The notes beneath the pieces are model-generated. The model was given only the letters and a program-made list of their open reading frames with translations. It ran no database searches and had not been told where the DNA came from. From positions 1-23,823 of the forward strand of contig DATFLY010000142.1 of the NCBI GenBank assembly GCA_035267185.1: DNA of 23,823 bases, written 5' to 3'. This document shows positions 1-8,700 of this stretch, piece by piece; the stretch's first letter is position 1, and each line of letters begins with the position of its first letter. This DNA comes from JAUIBE01 sp035267185 (GTDB taxonomy: Bacteria > Pseudomonadota > Gammaproteobacteria > Xanthomonadales > SZUA-36). Both the position numbers and the translations under genes were made by a program.

Positions 1-1
1 G

Positions 2-3000
2 GCCAGCGTGATTCCACACGGAATCACTGAAAACTGGACAAACGTGCACTGGCAACCCCGGCCCCGCGACGACGGAAAACTGAAACTCCTGATTCCCGGG
101 CGCATTCAAAAAGGCAAAGGCAAGTCGCTTCTCCTCAAAGCCATCCCGGAACTCACGCAGCACGCCCGAATCTGTTTACTCGGGTGCGGGAAAGAAGGTG
201 AAGACTTCTTTGGGCTGAACGGTGTTGACGTGGTGCTGAACTACAAACGGGAGGAATTACCAGAGATCATTGCACGAATCGCCCCGGACGTTGCAGGACT
301 GATTTCGACCGTGCCGGAAACGTTCAGTTATATGCTCTCTGAGCTTAACGAACTGAACGTTCCCGTAATCGCCACGCGCGTAGGGAGTTTTGCAGAAAGA
401 ATTGAAGATGGCTCCGATGGCTGGCTGATCGAGCCCGATCCGGAATCCCTGGTTGAAAAAACCGCGTGGCTGGCAAAAAACCGTGATCAGCTTGACCTGA
501 TGCGTCAAAACCTTGGCAACCAGTCCAATCGCAGTGCCAGCGAAATGGTTGCGGATTATGCTCAGTTATGCGCCCCTGCCGATTCCGTCTCCGATCAGTT
601 CATCCTCCAGATCCCCTCGCGAGGACAAACGGGTGCCCTGGCCTCCCTGTCTGCCCGCCAGCAGCGAGCCAACAGGCAACTGGCACACGATCTCGAAAAC
701 AGCCAGGCAAATGTCGAGGAAAGGACCCGCTGGGCCCGGGAGCGTGATCGGGTGCTGCAAAAAGAGCGCAAGGATGCTGCGCACTGGGTTGCACAACTGG
801 AACGTGACCTGGCCACTCAGATCGGCGCGCTGAAGCACGAACAGGAAGCTCACAATCATACCCGTGAGTCGCTGGGAGAACTTCGCAGCCAGCATGATGC
901 GGTCCTGGCAAGCTCATCCTGGCAGATTACAAAGCCACTGCGCGTGGCTCGCCGCCTGCTGGGCAATTTCATGCGAGCGCGCGCATGGAACCCTCTTCGC
1001 TGGCCGTTGCTGATCTCCCAGTTCACCCGGACGGTCAGCACACTGGGCTGGAAAGATGCCCTGATGCGCTTCCAGAATGCGCAACTGGTGGAAACGCCCC
1101 GTGGCATCGAGGTTTCCGATTTTGAATCGGTTGGTGATCCTCAGCCACCTGCAAGGATGCCACGTGCCCAACAACCGCTGGTTTCCGTTGTTATCCCGGT
1201 TCACAACAACTGGACTTATACCGCCGCATGTCTGCGAAGCATTGCAGAAGCTGAATGCAGGGCGGGATTCGAAGTCATTGTAATTAACGATGCTTCCGAT
1301 GATGAAACCGCTGAACGACTGGGCGGCATCAAGGATCTGGATGCCGCAACCAATCCCGAAAATCTCGGTTTTATCGGAAGCTGCAACCGGGGTGCCGCAC
1401 GCGCCAATGGCGACTTCATCGTTTTCCTCAACAATGACACCCAGGTACTCGATGGCTGGCTCGACCTGCTGCTGCAGACGTTTACCCGGTTTCCGGATAC
1501 CGGTGTCGCCGGAGCCCGCCTTATCTATCCGGACGGTACGCTCCAGGAGTGCGGCGGCATCATTTTCAGCGATGGTTCAGGCTGGAACTATGGGCGCGGC
1601 GATGACCCGGACCGCCCCGAGTATCAGTTCGTGCGCGAGGTCGATTACTGCTCCGGCGCCTGCATCATGCTTCGGCATGATCTGTTCAGGGAACTGGAAG
1701 GCTTCGACCGTCATTTTGCCCCGGCGTACTACGAGGACACCGACCTGGCTTTTCGTGTTCGCGAAATGGGATTGAAAGTTCGTGTTCAGCCGGCAGCAAC
1801 CGTTGTCCATCACGAGGGCATCAGCTCAGGCACCGACATCCAGTCCGGGACCAAGCGCTACCAGGCGATCAACCGGGAGAAATTCCAGGAGCGCTGGAAA
1901 GAACAGCTTGCCAGCTACCCGGCACCCATAAAAAATCCGGATGACCGGAACGAGGTGCGCAAAGCCTGTGATCACCGCTTGAAGGGGCGTGTACTGATCA
2001 TTGATGCTTACACCCCTGAGCCGGACCAGGACTCAGGAAGCCTGCGGCTACGCTACCTGATGGATTGCCTTTTTGATCTTGGTTACGGGGTGTCATTTAT
2101 CCCTGATAATCGGTCTCATGCCCGGCGTTACACAACTGATCTTCAGCAGGCCGGAGTCGAAGCCTGGTATCACCCGTGGCTGGATTCGCTGCACGGCTGG
2201 TTCAGCGACAATGGCTCAGGTTTTGACTTTGTCATCGCCTGTCGGCATTACGTGGCCGTGAACTATATCAACCTGATTCGTCGTCATTGCCCTGATGCCC
2301 GATTTATTTTTGACACCATTGACCTTCACTATTTGCGGGAACAGCGACATGCTGATCTCGAGGACAGCCTTCCTTTAAAGCGCAGCGCTGAGCAAACCCG
2401 GCGATCTGAACTGGCAGTGATTGCCGAGGCCGATGCGACGCTGGTTGTCAGCCCGACCGAGGTTGAGTTGCTCCAGAAAGACGCACCAGGCGAGGCTGTA
2501 CACGTGGTTTCAAACATCCACAGGGTCGTGGGCAGCCAAAACCCGTTCAATGCTCGCGAGGATATCTTTTTTGTCGGCGGTTTCCAGCACCCCCCGAATA
2601 TTGATGCGGCCATCTGGTTCTGTAACTCGGTCTGGCCATTAATCCTGGAAAAACTTCCGGACCTTAAATTCCACCTGATCGGCAGTAAGGCAACGGAGCA
2701 AATCAAGTCACTTCACGGAAATGGTGTGATTTTTCACGGCTTTGTTCCCCGTCTGGAGCCATTCCTGGATGGATGCCGTCTGTCCGTTGCCCCCTTGCGA
2801 TATGGTGCTGGCGTCAAGGGCAAGGTCAACCTGAGCATGAGTCGCGGGCAACCTGTTGTGGCCACGCCTGCAGCTGTTGAAGGACTGTTTGCCCACGATG
2901 GCGAGGATGTGCTGGTTGCCAGTGAACCGCAGGAATTTGCCGACGCTGTCGTCAGGCTCTACCAGGACGCCCGATTATGGAATCGGATTTCAGCAAACTG

Positions 3001-3085
3001 CGTCAAGAACGTTGAAGAATACTTCTCCCTCGACACTGCGCGCCGCAATCTCGAAGCAGTATTGAAGTCTCTTGAGCACAATTAG
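2..3085 (+). CDS. multidomain glycosyltransferase (GT4-GT2-GT4), 5' end missing
   Basis: The frame is open to the window edge, and the first visible residues (IPHGI) are a motif from inside a GT4 (GT-B) glycosyltransferase. The true start is therefore upstream and the GTG at 8 is probably not it. Counting from that GTG, three catalytic-type units follow. The first is the C-terminal half of a GT4 domain (about 1-185, with PETFSYMLSEL as acceptor/donor-loop-like sequence). A charged coiled-coil stretch follows (about 215-300), ending in the SSSWQITKPLR linker often seen in polysaccharide glycosyltransferases. The second is a GT2 (GT-A) domain (about 388-630) with SVVIPVHN, LNNDTQ as the DXD-like metal site near 474, and YYEDTDLAFR near 574. 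The third is a second GT4 domain (about 660-1020) with FVGGFQHPPNIDA and a GAGVKGK site. It probably builds a surface glycan (O-antigen, capsule or exopolysaccharide). The sugar and acceptor cannot be read from the sequence. Stop TAG at 3083-3085. Confidence 0.9.
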   Translation, partial: ASVIPHGITENWTNVHWQPRPRDDGKLKLLIPGRIQKGKGKSLLLKAIPELTQHARICLLGCGKEGEDFFGLNGVDVVLNYKREELPEIIARIAPDVAGLISTVPETFSYMLSELNELNVPVIATRVGSFAERIEDGSDGWLIEPDPESLVEKTAWLAKNRDQLDLMRQNLGNQSNRSASEMVADYAQLCAPADSVSDQFILQIPSRGQTGALASLSARQQRANRQLAHDLENSQANVEERTRWARERDRVLQKERKDAAHWVAQLERDLATQIGALKHEQEAHNHTRESLGELRSQHDAVLASSSWQITKPLRVARRLLGNFMRARAWNPLRWPLLISQFTRTVSTLGWKDALMRFQNAQLVETPRGIEVSDFESVGDPQPPARMPRAQQPLVSVVIPVHNNWTYTAACLRSIAEAECRAGFEVIVINDASDDETAERLGGIKDLDAATNPENLGFIGSCNRGAARANGDFIVFLNNDTQVLDGWLDLLLQTFTRFPDTGVAGARLIYPDGTLQECGGIIFSDGSGWNYGRGDDPDRPEYQFVREVDYCSGACIMLRHDLFRELEGFDRHFAPAYYEDTDLAFRVREMGLKVRVQPAATVVHHEGISSGTDIQSGTKRYQAINREKFQERWKEQLASYPAPIKNPDDRNEVRKACDHRLKGRVLIIDAYTPEPDQDSGSLRLRYLMDCLFDLGYGVSFIPDNRSHARRYTTDLQQAGVEAWYHPWLDSLHGWFSDNGSGFDFVIACRHYVAVNYINLIRRHCPDARFIFDTIDLHYLREQRHADLEDSLPLKRSAEQTRRSELAVIAEADATLVVSPTEVELLQKDAPGEAVHVVSNIHRVVGSQNPFNAREDIFFVGGFQHPPNIDAAIWFCNSVWPLILEKLPDLKFHLIGSKATEQIKSLHGNGVIFHGFVPRLEPFLDGCRLSVAPLRYGAGVKGKVNLSMSRGQPVVATPAAVEGLFAHDGEDVLVASEPQEFADAVVRLYQDARLWNRISANCVKNVEEYFSLDTARRNLEAVLKSLEHN

Positions 3086-3222
3086 GAACAAAGTAGGCAG
3101 TTCAGCAAATTCATAGACCGCACAGGTAAATTACTTTCGCGGATCAACACAGCCACCGACATGTTGCCAGCGCGCAAGAACACATCACGACAGTGATTTC
3201 AGTTCGTGGACCCATCTGGCCA

Positions 3223-3371
3223 GTATGTGTTTCAAAAACTCGTCGTTAATACATCCCTGTAGACTCGGATGCGGCCGCGACGGCGTCGGCTCCTAATTAC
3301 GACACTTCGTGTCTTTCATCACGTCGCCTTTGGCCTGCTTCCATGCCGCATACGGTTTTTGAAAGACATTC
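3223..3371 (+). repeat. intergenic inverted-repeat element, copy A
   Basis: The ends are a 17-base inverted repeat with two mismatches (GTATGTGTTTCAAAAAC at 3223-3239 against 3355-3371). Its inner core TTTCAAAAAC/GTTTTTGAAA is perfect. Inside lie ATGCGGC (3269-3275) paired with GCCGCAT (3345-3351), a CGAC-GGC-GTCG hairpin (3278-3288) and a GACAC-TTC-GTGTC hairpin (3301-3313). The left 42 bases match copy B (3472-3569, opposite strand) at 33 positions without a gap. Both copies share AATAC-TCCCTGTA, CTCGGATG and CATACGGTTTTT, while their centres differ. It has no coding potential. The family is unidentified. It looks like a dispersed non-autonomous palindromic repeat. Confidence 0.7.
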
Positions 3372-3471
3372 CCCGGCCCGGTTTATAGGTGGGTGCGAGA
3401 TTGGAGTCTGTTTTGCCCAACAATATTGTGTTGATGGTTACGCGGGTGGCACCTGTGCCTTCAGCTCCTGG

Positions 3472-3569
3472 CGGGCAAGGCCCCATTTAAAAACCGTATG
3501 ATTCATGGATGAATCATCCGAGCGTACAGGGAAGTATTTACAGCGGGTTTTTAAATGGGGCCTTGCCCG
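3472..3569 (-). repeat. intergenic inverted-repeat element, copy B
   Basis: A perfect 24-base inverted repeat (3472-3495 with 3546-3569) encloses a 50-base loop. The loop contains a second perfect hairpin, ATGATTCAT-GG-ATGAATCAT (3498-3517). Read on the minus strand it starts with the same 42-base module as copy A and ends with the same CATACGGTTTTT. It lies 20 bases beyond the relA stop, so its strong stem could also act as a transcription barrier or mRNA 3' stabiliser for relA. The T-run needed for a classic intrinsic terminator is not at the stem base. Confidence 0.75.
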
Positions 3570-3588
3570 TTAGGGGCCAGACTGGTTT

Positions 3589-5766
3589 TTAGTCCGCCAA
3601 ACGCCGGGTCTCAAGCACGTTCGGAACCGACGCTAACTTGTTGAGCAGTTCGCTGAGTTGCTCGTAGTCCCTGACTTTGAGCTTCAGGCGGATCGTAACC
3701 TCATCCGTGATTTCGTCAAGATGGCTCGAAATCTCCGCAACATTGGCTTCTGAAGTTGCGAGCACACTGGAAATATCCTTGATCAACTCGCGGCGATCGA
3801 AAGCTCGGACCTGCACCCGCGCAGTGTAATCTGTCCGTGCCTGGCGACCCCAGGTTACCTTCAGAAGCCGCGGGTTATTTTCACTTCGCCAGCCAAGAAC
3901 CTGCCGGCAGTCCTCTCGGTGAATGGTGACGCCACGCCCCTGGGTGACATAACCGACGACCGCATCACCCGGTAACGGATGACAACAACGCGCAATGGAC
4001 GTCATCAGGTTGCCAACGCCTTCGATACGCACATCATCAGATTGCTGCTTCTTATTTCCGCGCTGACGTACCGGTGCGAGTGTCAGAAGGTCTTCAGCCT
4101 GGGGTTCGATGCGTTCGGATCTCATGCGTTCAAAAGCATGAACCACCTGGCTCACAGTCAGGTCGCCGTTTCCGACCGCCACGAACAAATCATCTTCACC
4201 CTTAAAACCGAATCGCTCAGCAAGCGACTTCAGATCATTCAAAGGCATGCCCATCCGCTTCGCTTCACTTTCTACAGCGTCCTTACCGGCCTTCAGATTG
4301 TCATCATGGCTTTCCTTGCGAAACCACTGGCGGACTTTTGCCCGGGCACGCGCTCCATTGATGTAGCCCAGGCGCGGGTTGAGCCAGTCACGACTCGGCC
4401 TGGGGTGCTTGCCGGTCAGGATTTCAACACGATTACCGGTTTTGACCTCCTGGGTCAGGGGCACAATACGTCCATTAATTTTTGCGCCACGGCATCGATG
4501 CCCAACCTCGGTATGAACGTGATAGGCAAAATCCAGCACGCTTGAACCAGCTGCAAGGTCAACCACCTGTCCACGTGGAGTCAGTGCATAAACCCGGTCT
4601 TCCGTGGTGGCGGACTGAAAGCTGTCCAGAAGACTCTGATCGTCAAGGCCTGCATCAGAGCTTTCGAGCAATTGCCTCATCACTGCGATCTTGTTGTCGA
4701 AGGCCGGGTCGGTTGGACCACCCTCCTTGTATCGCCAATGAGCAGCAACACCAAGCTCGGCATGTTCATGCATGCTGGTTGTGCGAATCTGAACCTCAAC
4801 TGCCCTGCCTTCCGGGTCAGCGACAGCGGTGTGAAGCGACTGGTAATTGTTGCCCTTTGGCGTCGTGATGTAATCGTCAAACTCGCCCGGAATGGGTTGC
4901 CACAGGGTATGGACAAGCCCCAGGGCGCTGTAACAATCCGGCAAATCCTCAACCAGGACTCGAACGGCACGCACATCGAACAGCTGGTGAAAGTCGATGC
5001 CCTTGCGCTGCATCTTTTTCCAGATACTGAAAATATGTTTGGGCCTTCCGCGCACTTCTGCCGTGATGCCTGATTCCTTGAGGGCATCAGAAAGCTTGTC
5101 CATAAACCTGCCGATGAATCGCTCTCTCTCAACGCGTCGTTCGGCCACAAGCCGGGCGATCCGCTGATACTGATCAGGATCGAGATACCTGAAAGCGAGA
5201 TCTTCAAGCTCCCATTTGAGCTGCCAGACACCGAGGCGGTTGGCCAGGGGTGCATGAATGATCCTGGTTTCCCGGGCAAGCGCTGTTGCCTGGTCACTGT
5301 TGGGGTCCACTTCCCTGAGCTGAACCAGTTGCCAGGCCAGGTCGATCAGGACCACCCTGACATCCTCAACCAGTGCCAGCAGAAGGCGTCTTAGTCCTTC
5401 CGCACTGCGCTCTGTCTCATCCTGTCCTGGCTGACTTTCGAAGGCCTGGAGCCTTTCCAGCTGTTCGAGGCGGGAGATTACATCCGGAGTCAGCAGCTCT
5501 CGTGCGGATTGACAATCGCCTCCCAGCTCCTCGGTGGCATAAATCATCGCGCACGAGAGTGTCTGTGGATCAGGAGCAAGTGCAGAAAGCGTTTGCAGAA
5601 GCGACAGCAAGCGGGATTGGTCTTCGCCCTTCCTGAGAGGTTTTTTGAGCAGGGCTTCCAGTAACTGGCTGCAAAGTTCCGCGCCCTCGCCTACCGAAGC
5701 CTTGTAGGCATCCATCCAGTCACGAAGACCGCCAACACCCGAAACTTTTTTGTCAGTGGTGGTCAT
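3589..5766 (-). CDS. relA: (p)ppGpp synthetase RelA, monofunctional type
   Basis: RelA binds stalled ribosomes carrying uncharged tRNA and makes (p)ppGpp from ATP and GTP/GDP. The order is: a decayed HD hydrolase domain (about 30-190), the synthetase domain (about 215-345) with GRPKHIFSIWKKM and the acidic EFDD signature at 295-298, a TGS domain (about 389-450), a helical region with HWRYKEG upstream of it, the RIS/zinc-finger part with ARCCHPLPGD near 592, and a C-terminal ACT domain (about 650-723). The hydrolase histidine-aspartate pair is absent (SCAMIYATEELGG where active enzymes have an HD, and DLAWQLVQLREV where they have ADRLHNMRT). EFDD rather than RFKD also marks the monofunctional class. 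At 725 aa it is close to the usual 740. The start ATG overlaps the hrpA stop (ATGA), so translation is probably coupled. SpoT is the alternative and is disfavoured by the missing HD residues. Confidence 0.95.
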   Translation of the reverse strand: MTTTDKKVSGVGGLRDWMDAYKASVGEGAELCSQLLEALLKKPLRKGEDQSRLLSLLQTLSALAPDPQTLSCAMIYATEELGGDCQSARELLTPDVISRLEQLERLQAFESQPGQDETERSAEGLRRLLLALVEDVRVVLIDLAWQLVQLREVDPNSDQATALARETRIIHAPLANRLGVWQLKWELEDLAFRYLDPDQYQRIARLVAERRVERERFIGRFMDKLSDALKESGITAEVRGRPKHIFSIWKKMQRKGIDFHQLFDVRAVRVLVEDLPDCYSALGLVHTLWQPIPGEFDDYITTPKGNNYQSLHTAVADPEGRAVEVQIRTTSMHEHAELGVAAHWRYKEGGPTDPAFDNKIAVMRQLLESSDAGLDDQSLLDSFQSATTEDRVYALTPRGQVVDLAAGSSVLDFAYHVHTEVGHRCRGAKINGRIVPLTQEVKTGNRVEILTGKHPRPSRDWLNPRLGYINGARARAKVRQWFRKESHDDNLKAGKDAVESEAKRMGMPLNDLKSLAERFGFKGEDDLFVAVGNGDLTVSQVVHAFERMRSERIEPQAEDLLTLAPVRQRGNKKQQSDDVRIEGVGNLMTSIARCCHPLPGDAVVGYVTQGRGVTIHREDCRQVLGWRSENNPRLLKVTWGRQARTDYTARVQVRAFDRRELIKDISSVLATSEANVAEISSHLDEITDEVTIRLKLKVRDYEQLSELLNKLASVPNVLETRRLAD

Positions 5767-8700
5767 CCGGTCTTCACAGAATCAAAAGCGCTGCGCAGAC
5801 GAGCCTCGGAAACTTTCCCGACGGTTCCCAGATGTTGCGCAAAAACTGACACACGGTACTCCTCAATCAACCATCTAAAAGCGTCCAGATCATGATCGTA
5901 CTCGCGGCCCGAGTGAATCAGATCCTGGTAACGCTCGAACCAGGGCGCCACACGGGCCATTTTGGCAAGATCCTGTTGTGGATCGACCTGTAACTTCTCT
6001 GTTCGATGCAATAATGCTGTTAGATACCTTGGATAGTGTTCCAGGCGGCCCGGTTCAAGGTCTTCCAGGAATCCCTCGTACACCAGGTCGTTGAGTTGCC
6101 CGTCCATGTCGGCGAAGGCCTCCGGGAGCCTGTCGCTGAGTTCAGAGACCTGCTTCCTTGCTTCAACGATTGATTCCAGCGTCTCGCTCAGCACTTTCGC
6201 ACGGCTTGTACACACACGGCCCATTTCAAGCCTCATGGTTCCTGCGAGGTTTTGAAATGCGGATTGGCTGCGAATCTTCGAAACATCGCCTGCAACATGG
6301 CGGAGCGTGGAGTGAACCAGGTCGCTGACCAGTCCTTCGGCACTGCCAATGGCGCTCCATGCCAGCAATGCCTTGCGCGAAATACCATGATGCTTTTGCA
6401 GGTATTTAATTTTGTCGGGTAACTCCAGCATCAGCAGGCGGACAACACCCTCCTGGTGGGCAGCCCAGGCTTCTTCGTAGGTATCAAAAAGACGAACGCC
6501 GACTGCATCTCCCTGGTCGACCAACGCTGGCCAGGCTGTCACTCCCGCTTCCGTTAAAACAGATTCTTGCAGGTCTTCGAAGGTCCATTCCCGGGCGTTG
6601 TCCAGGTTGTGATCCGCACCCTGGCGGTCCATAAAACGTCGCCGCGCCGAATCACCCAGTTTTTCCTGAAGGCCGGAAAGATCGCGACCAGAGGCCAGCT
6701 CTGCCCCGCTGTCGTCTACAACACAGACGCGCATTCTGAGATGTTCTTCGATGCCTTCATCACTTAGCAGGCCCGGATCCATCTTCTCGCCAATGATTCG
6801 GCTGAATTGCTTTGCCAGCGCTTCTGCAAAAGGCACCGGGGTGGATTCAGCCATCGCTTCGATTGCGGCATCAGCAAACTGTGGTGCTGGTGTCAGCGCA
6901 CGCCTGAGCGGTTTGGGCAATTGCTTGATCAGGGCGATGACCTTGTCCCGCCTCAACCCCGGAACCAGCCAGGCAAGCTGACCGGATTCCAGCGTGTTAA
7001 GAAATTCCAGCGGTACTGTCAGTGTGACCCCATCTGCCGGGTGCCCGGGCTCGAATATGTAGTCGAGCGAAAACTGCTTTCCCGAAACCTCCAGGTGGTC
7101 TGGAAACAGTTCTTCAGGCGCCTCTCCGGCGCCTTCATGCATCAGCACATCCATTCCCAGCACCAGTGCTTCGCGCTCCCCCTGTTTCAACTCATCAAAC
7201 CATTGTTCGAAACTGCGGGCTGAATTCACATTGGCCGGTATCCTGGCATCAAAAAATTCGAACTGGGCGTGCTCATCAGCCATCACGTCATGACGACGGC
7301 GTTTGTGCTCCAGTTTTTCCACTTCCCTGCGAAGCTCATCATTGCGCTCCATGAACGCAGCGCGTGTGTTGAGTTCACCACGGACCAGGGCATGCAAAAT
7401 GAATATCTCACGCGCCTCTTCCGGAGCTTTCTCAGCGTAGGAAACGCGCCGCTTTTCGACGATCACCAGGCCATAGAGCGTCACCTGTTCCCAGGCCATG
7501 ACCCGCCCTGTGCGTCGGGACCAATGGGGATCGAAATGGCGTCTCTTGAGTAAATGTGCGCCCTGCTGTTCCAGCCATTCCGGCTTGATGGCGGCATTGA
7601 TTCGGGCATAGGGGCGTGAAGTCTCCACGATCTCGGCGGACATCAGCCATTGCGGCCCGCTTTTGAACAGGCCGGAGCCCGGAAAGATATGAAACTGGCG
7701 GGAACGTGCCCCCTGGTAGGCATGGCTCTCCGGCAATTTACAACCCACCTGGCTGAGCAGCCCGGACAACAGGGCTTTGTGGACCGGGGCATCCACTCCC
7801 TTTTTACCTGAAGTGCGCCCCCTGAGCTTCAATCCTGCTTCACGAGCCTGCACCCTGAGCTGATGATACAAATCGAACCACTCGAGCACCCGTTGCCAGT
7901 TTAGAAATTCACGCCGGCAGAGCTTGCGAAACTGGTTGGCTGAATTTTTGGTTCGTTCCTTGTGAAGATAGCGCCACAGGCGCAGAAGCCCGGCAAAGTC
8001 CGATTTGGGATTGACAAATCGTGCATGACTTTCATCCGCCTGCTGTTGCTTTTCCAGGGGTCGCTCACGCGGATCCTGGATACTCAATGCCGCTGCAAGA
8101 ACCATGACGTTTTCAATACAACCCAATGAATCTGCAGCCAGCACCATTCTTCCCAGGCGAACATCCATTGGCCATGTCACCAGTTGGCGTCCCAGTTTCG
8201 TCACATTGCGCGACTGATCCAGGGCGCCAAGCTCAAAAAGCAGGTGATAAGCATCGTTGATCATCCGGGGCGCGGGAGGGTCCACAAAAGGAAAATCCTC
8301 AACATCACCAAAACTCATACAGAGCATCTGCAACACCACGGTTGCCAGTGATGTCCTTAGAATCTCGGGTTCGGTGTATTCCGGCCGCCCCTGAAAGTCT
8401 TCCTCGCTGTAAAGCCGCACGCATATTCCCGGACCCAACCGACCGCAGCGCCCGGCGCGCTGATTGGCACTGGCCTGTGATACCGGCTCGATGGGCAACC
8501 TCTGAATACGACTCCGATGAGAATAGCGACTGATTCGGACAAGCCCTGAATCGATCACAAACCTGATCCTGGGTACCGTGAGGGACGTTTCAGCAATGTT
8601 GGTCGCCAGGATAATCCGGCGTTGCGGCCCCGGATGAAAGACACGATGCTGTTCGCTGGCGGAAAGGCGTCCGAACAACGGCAGGATTTCCGTGTGACGA

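Larger units (their letters stand above)
3086..3588. other. non-coding gap between glycosyltransferase and relA
   Basis: These 503 bases hold no credible gene. Besides repeat copies A and B they contain a GGCAC-CT-GTGCC hairpin around 3448-3459, a 10-base ACAATATTGT palindrome at 3421-3431, and a short CCAG-A-CTGG stem (3577-3585) followed by five T. The last could be a very weak plus-strand terminator. I see no transposase fragment, tRNA or convincing promoter here. Confidence 0.6.

Noticed and set aside
1290..1775. 161-residue open frame inside the glycosyltransferase
   Set aside because: It overlaps the strong GT2 domain in another frame and has low-complexity, unlike-protein composition.
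3223..3371. Integron attC site or CRISPR-like repeat
   Set aside because: There are no paired attC core sites with GTT ends in the right layout, no integrase and no regular direct repeats with spacers.
3979..4545. 188-residue open frame on the plus strand opposite relA
   Set aside because: It is antisense to conserved RelA motifs, with no ribosome-binding site or family resemblance.
4680..5297. 205-residue open frame on the minus strand inside relA
   Set aside because: It lies within the relA coding frame on the same strand, and its product resembles no family. It is a shifted-frame shadow of relA.
3589..5766. SpoT (bifunctional hydrolase/synthetase) as the identity
   Set aside because: The HD hydrolase residues are missing and the synthetase has the acidic EFDD signature, both pointing to RelA.
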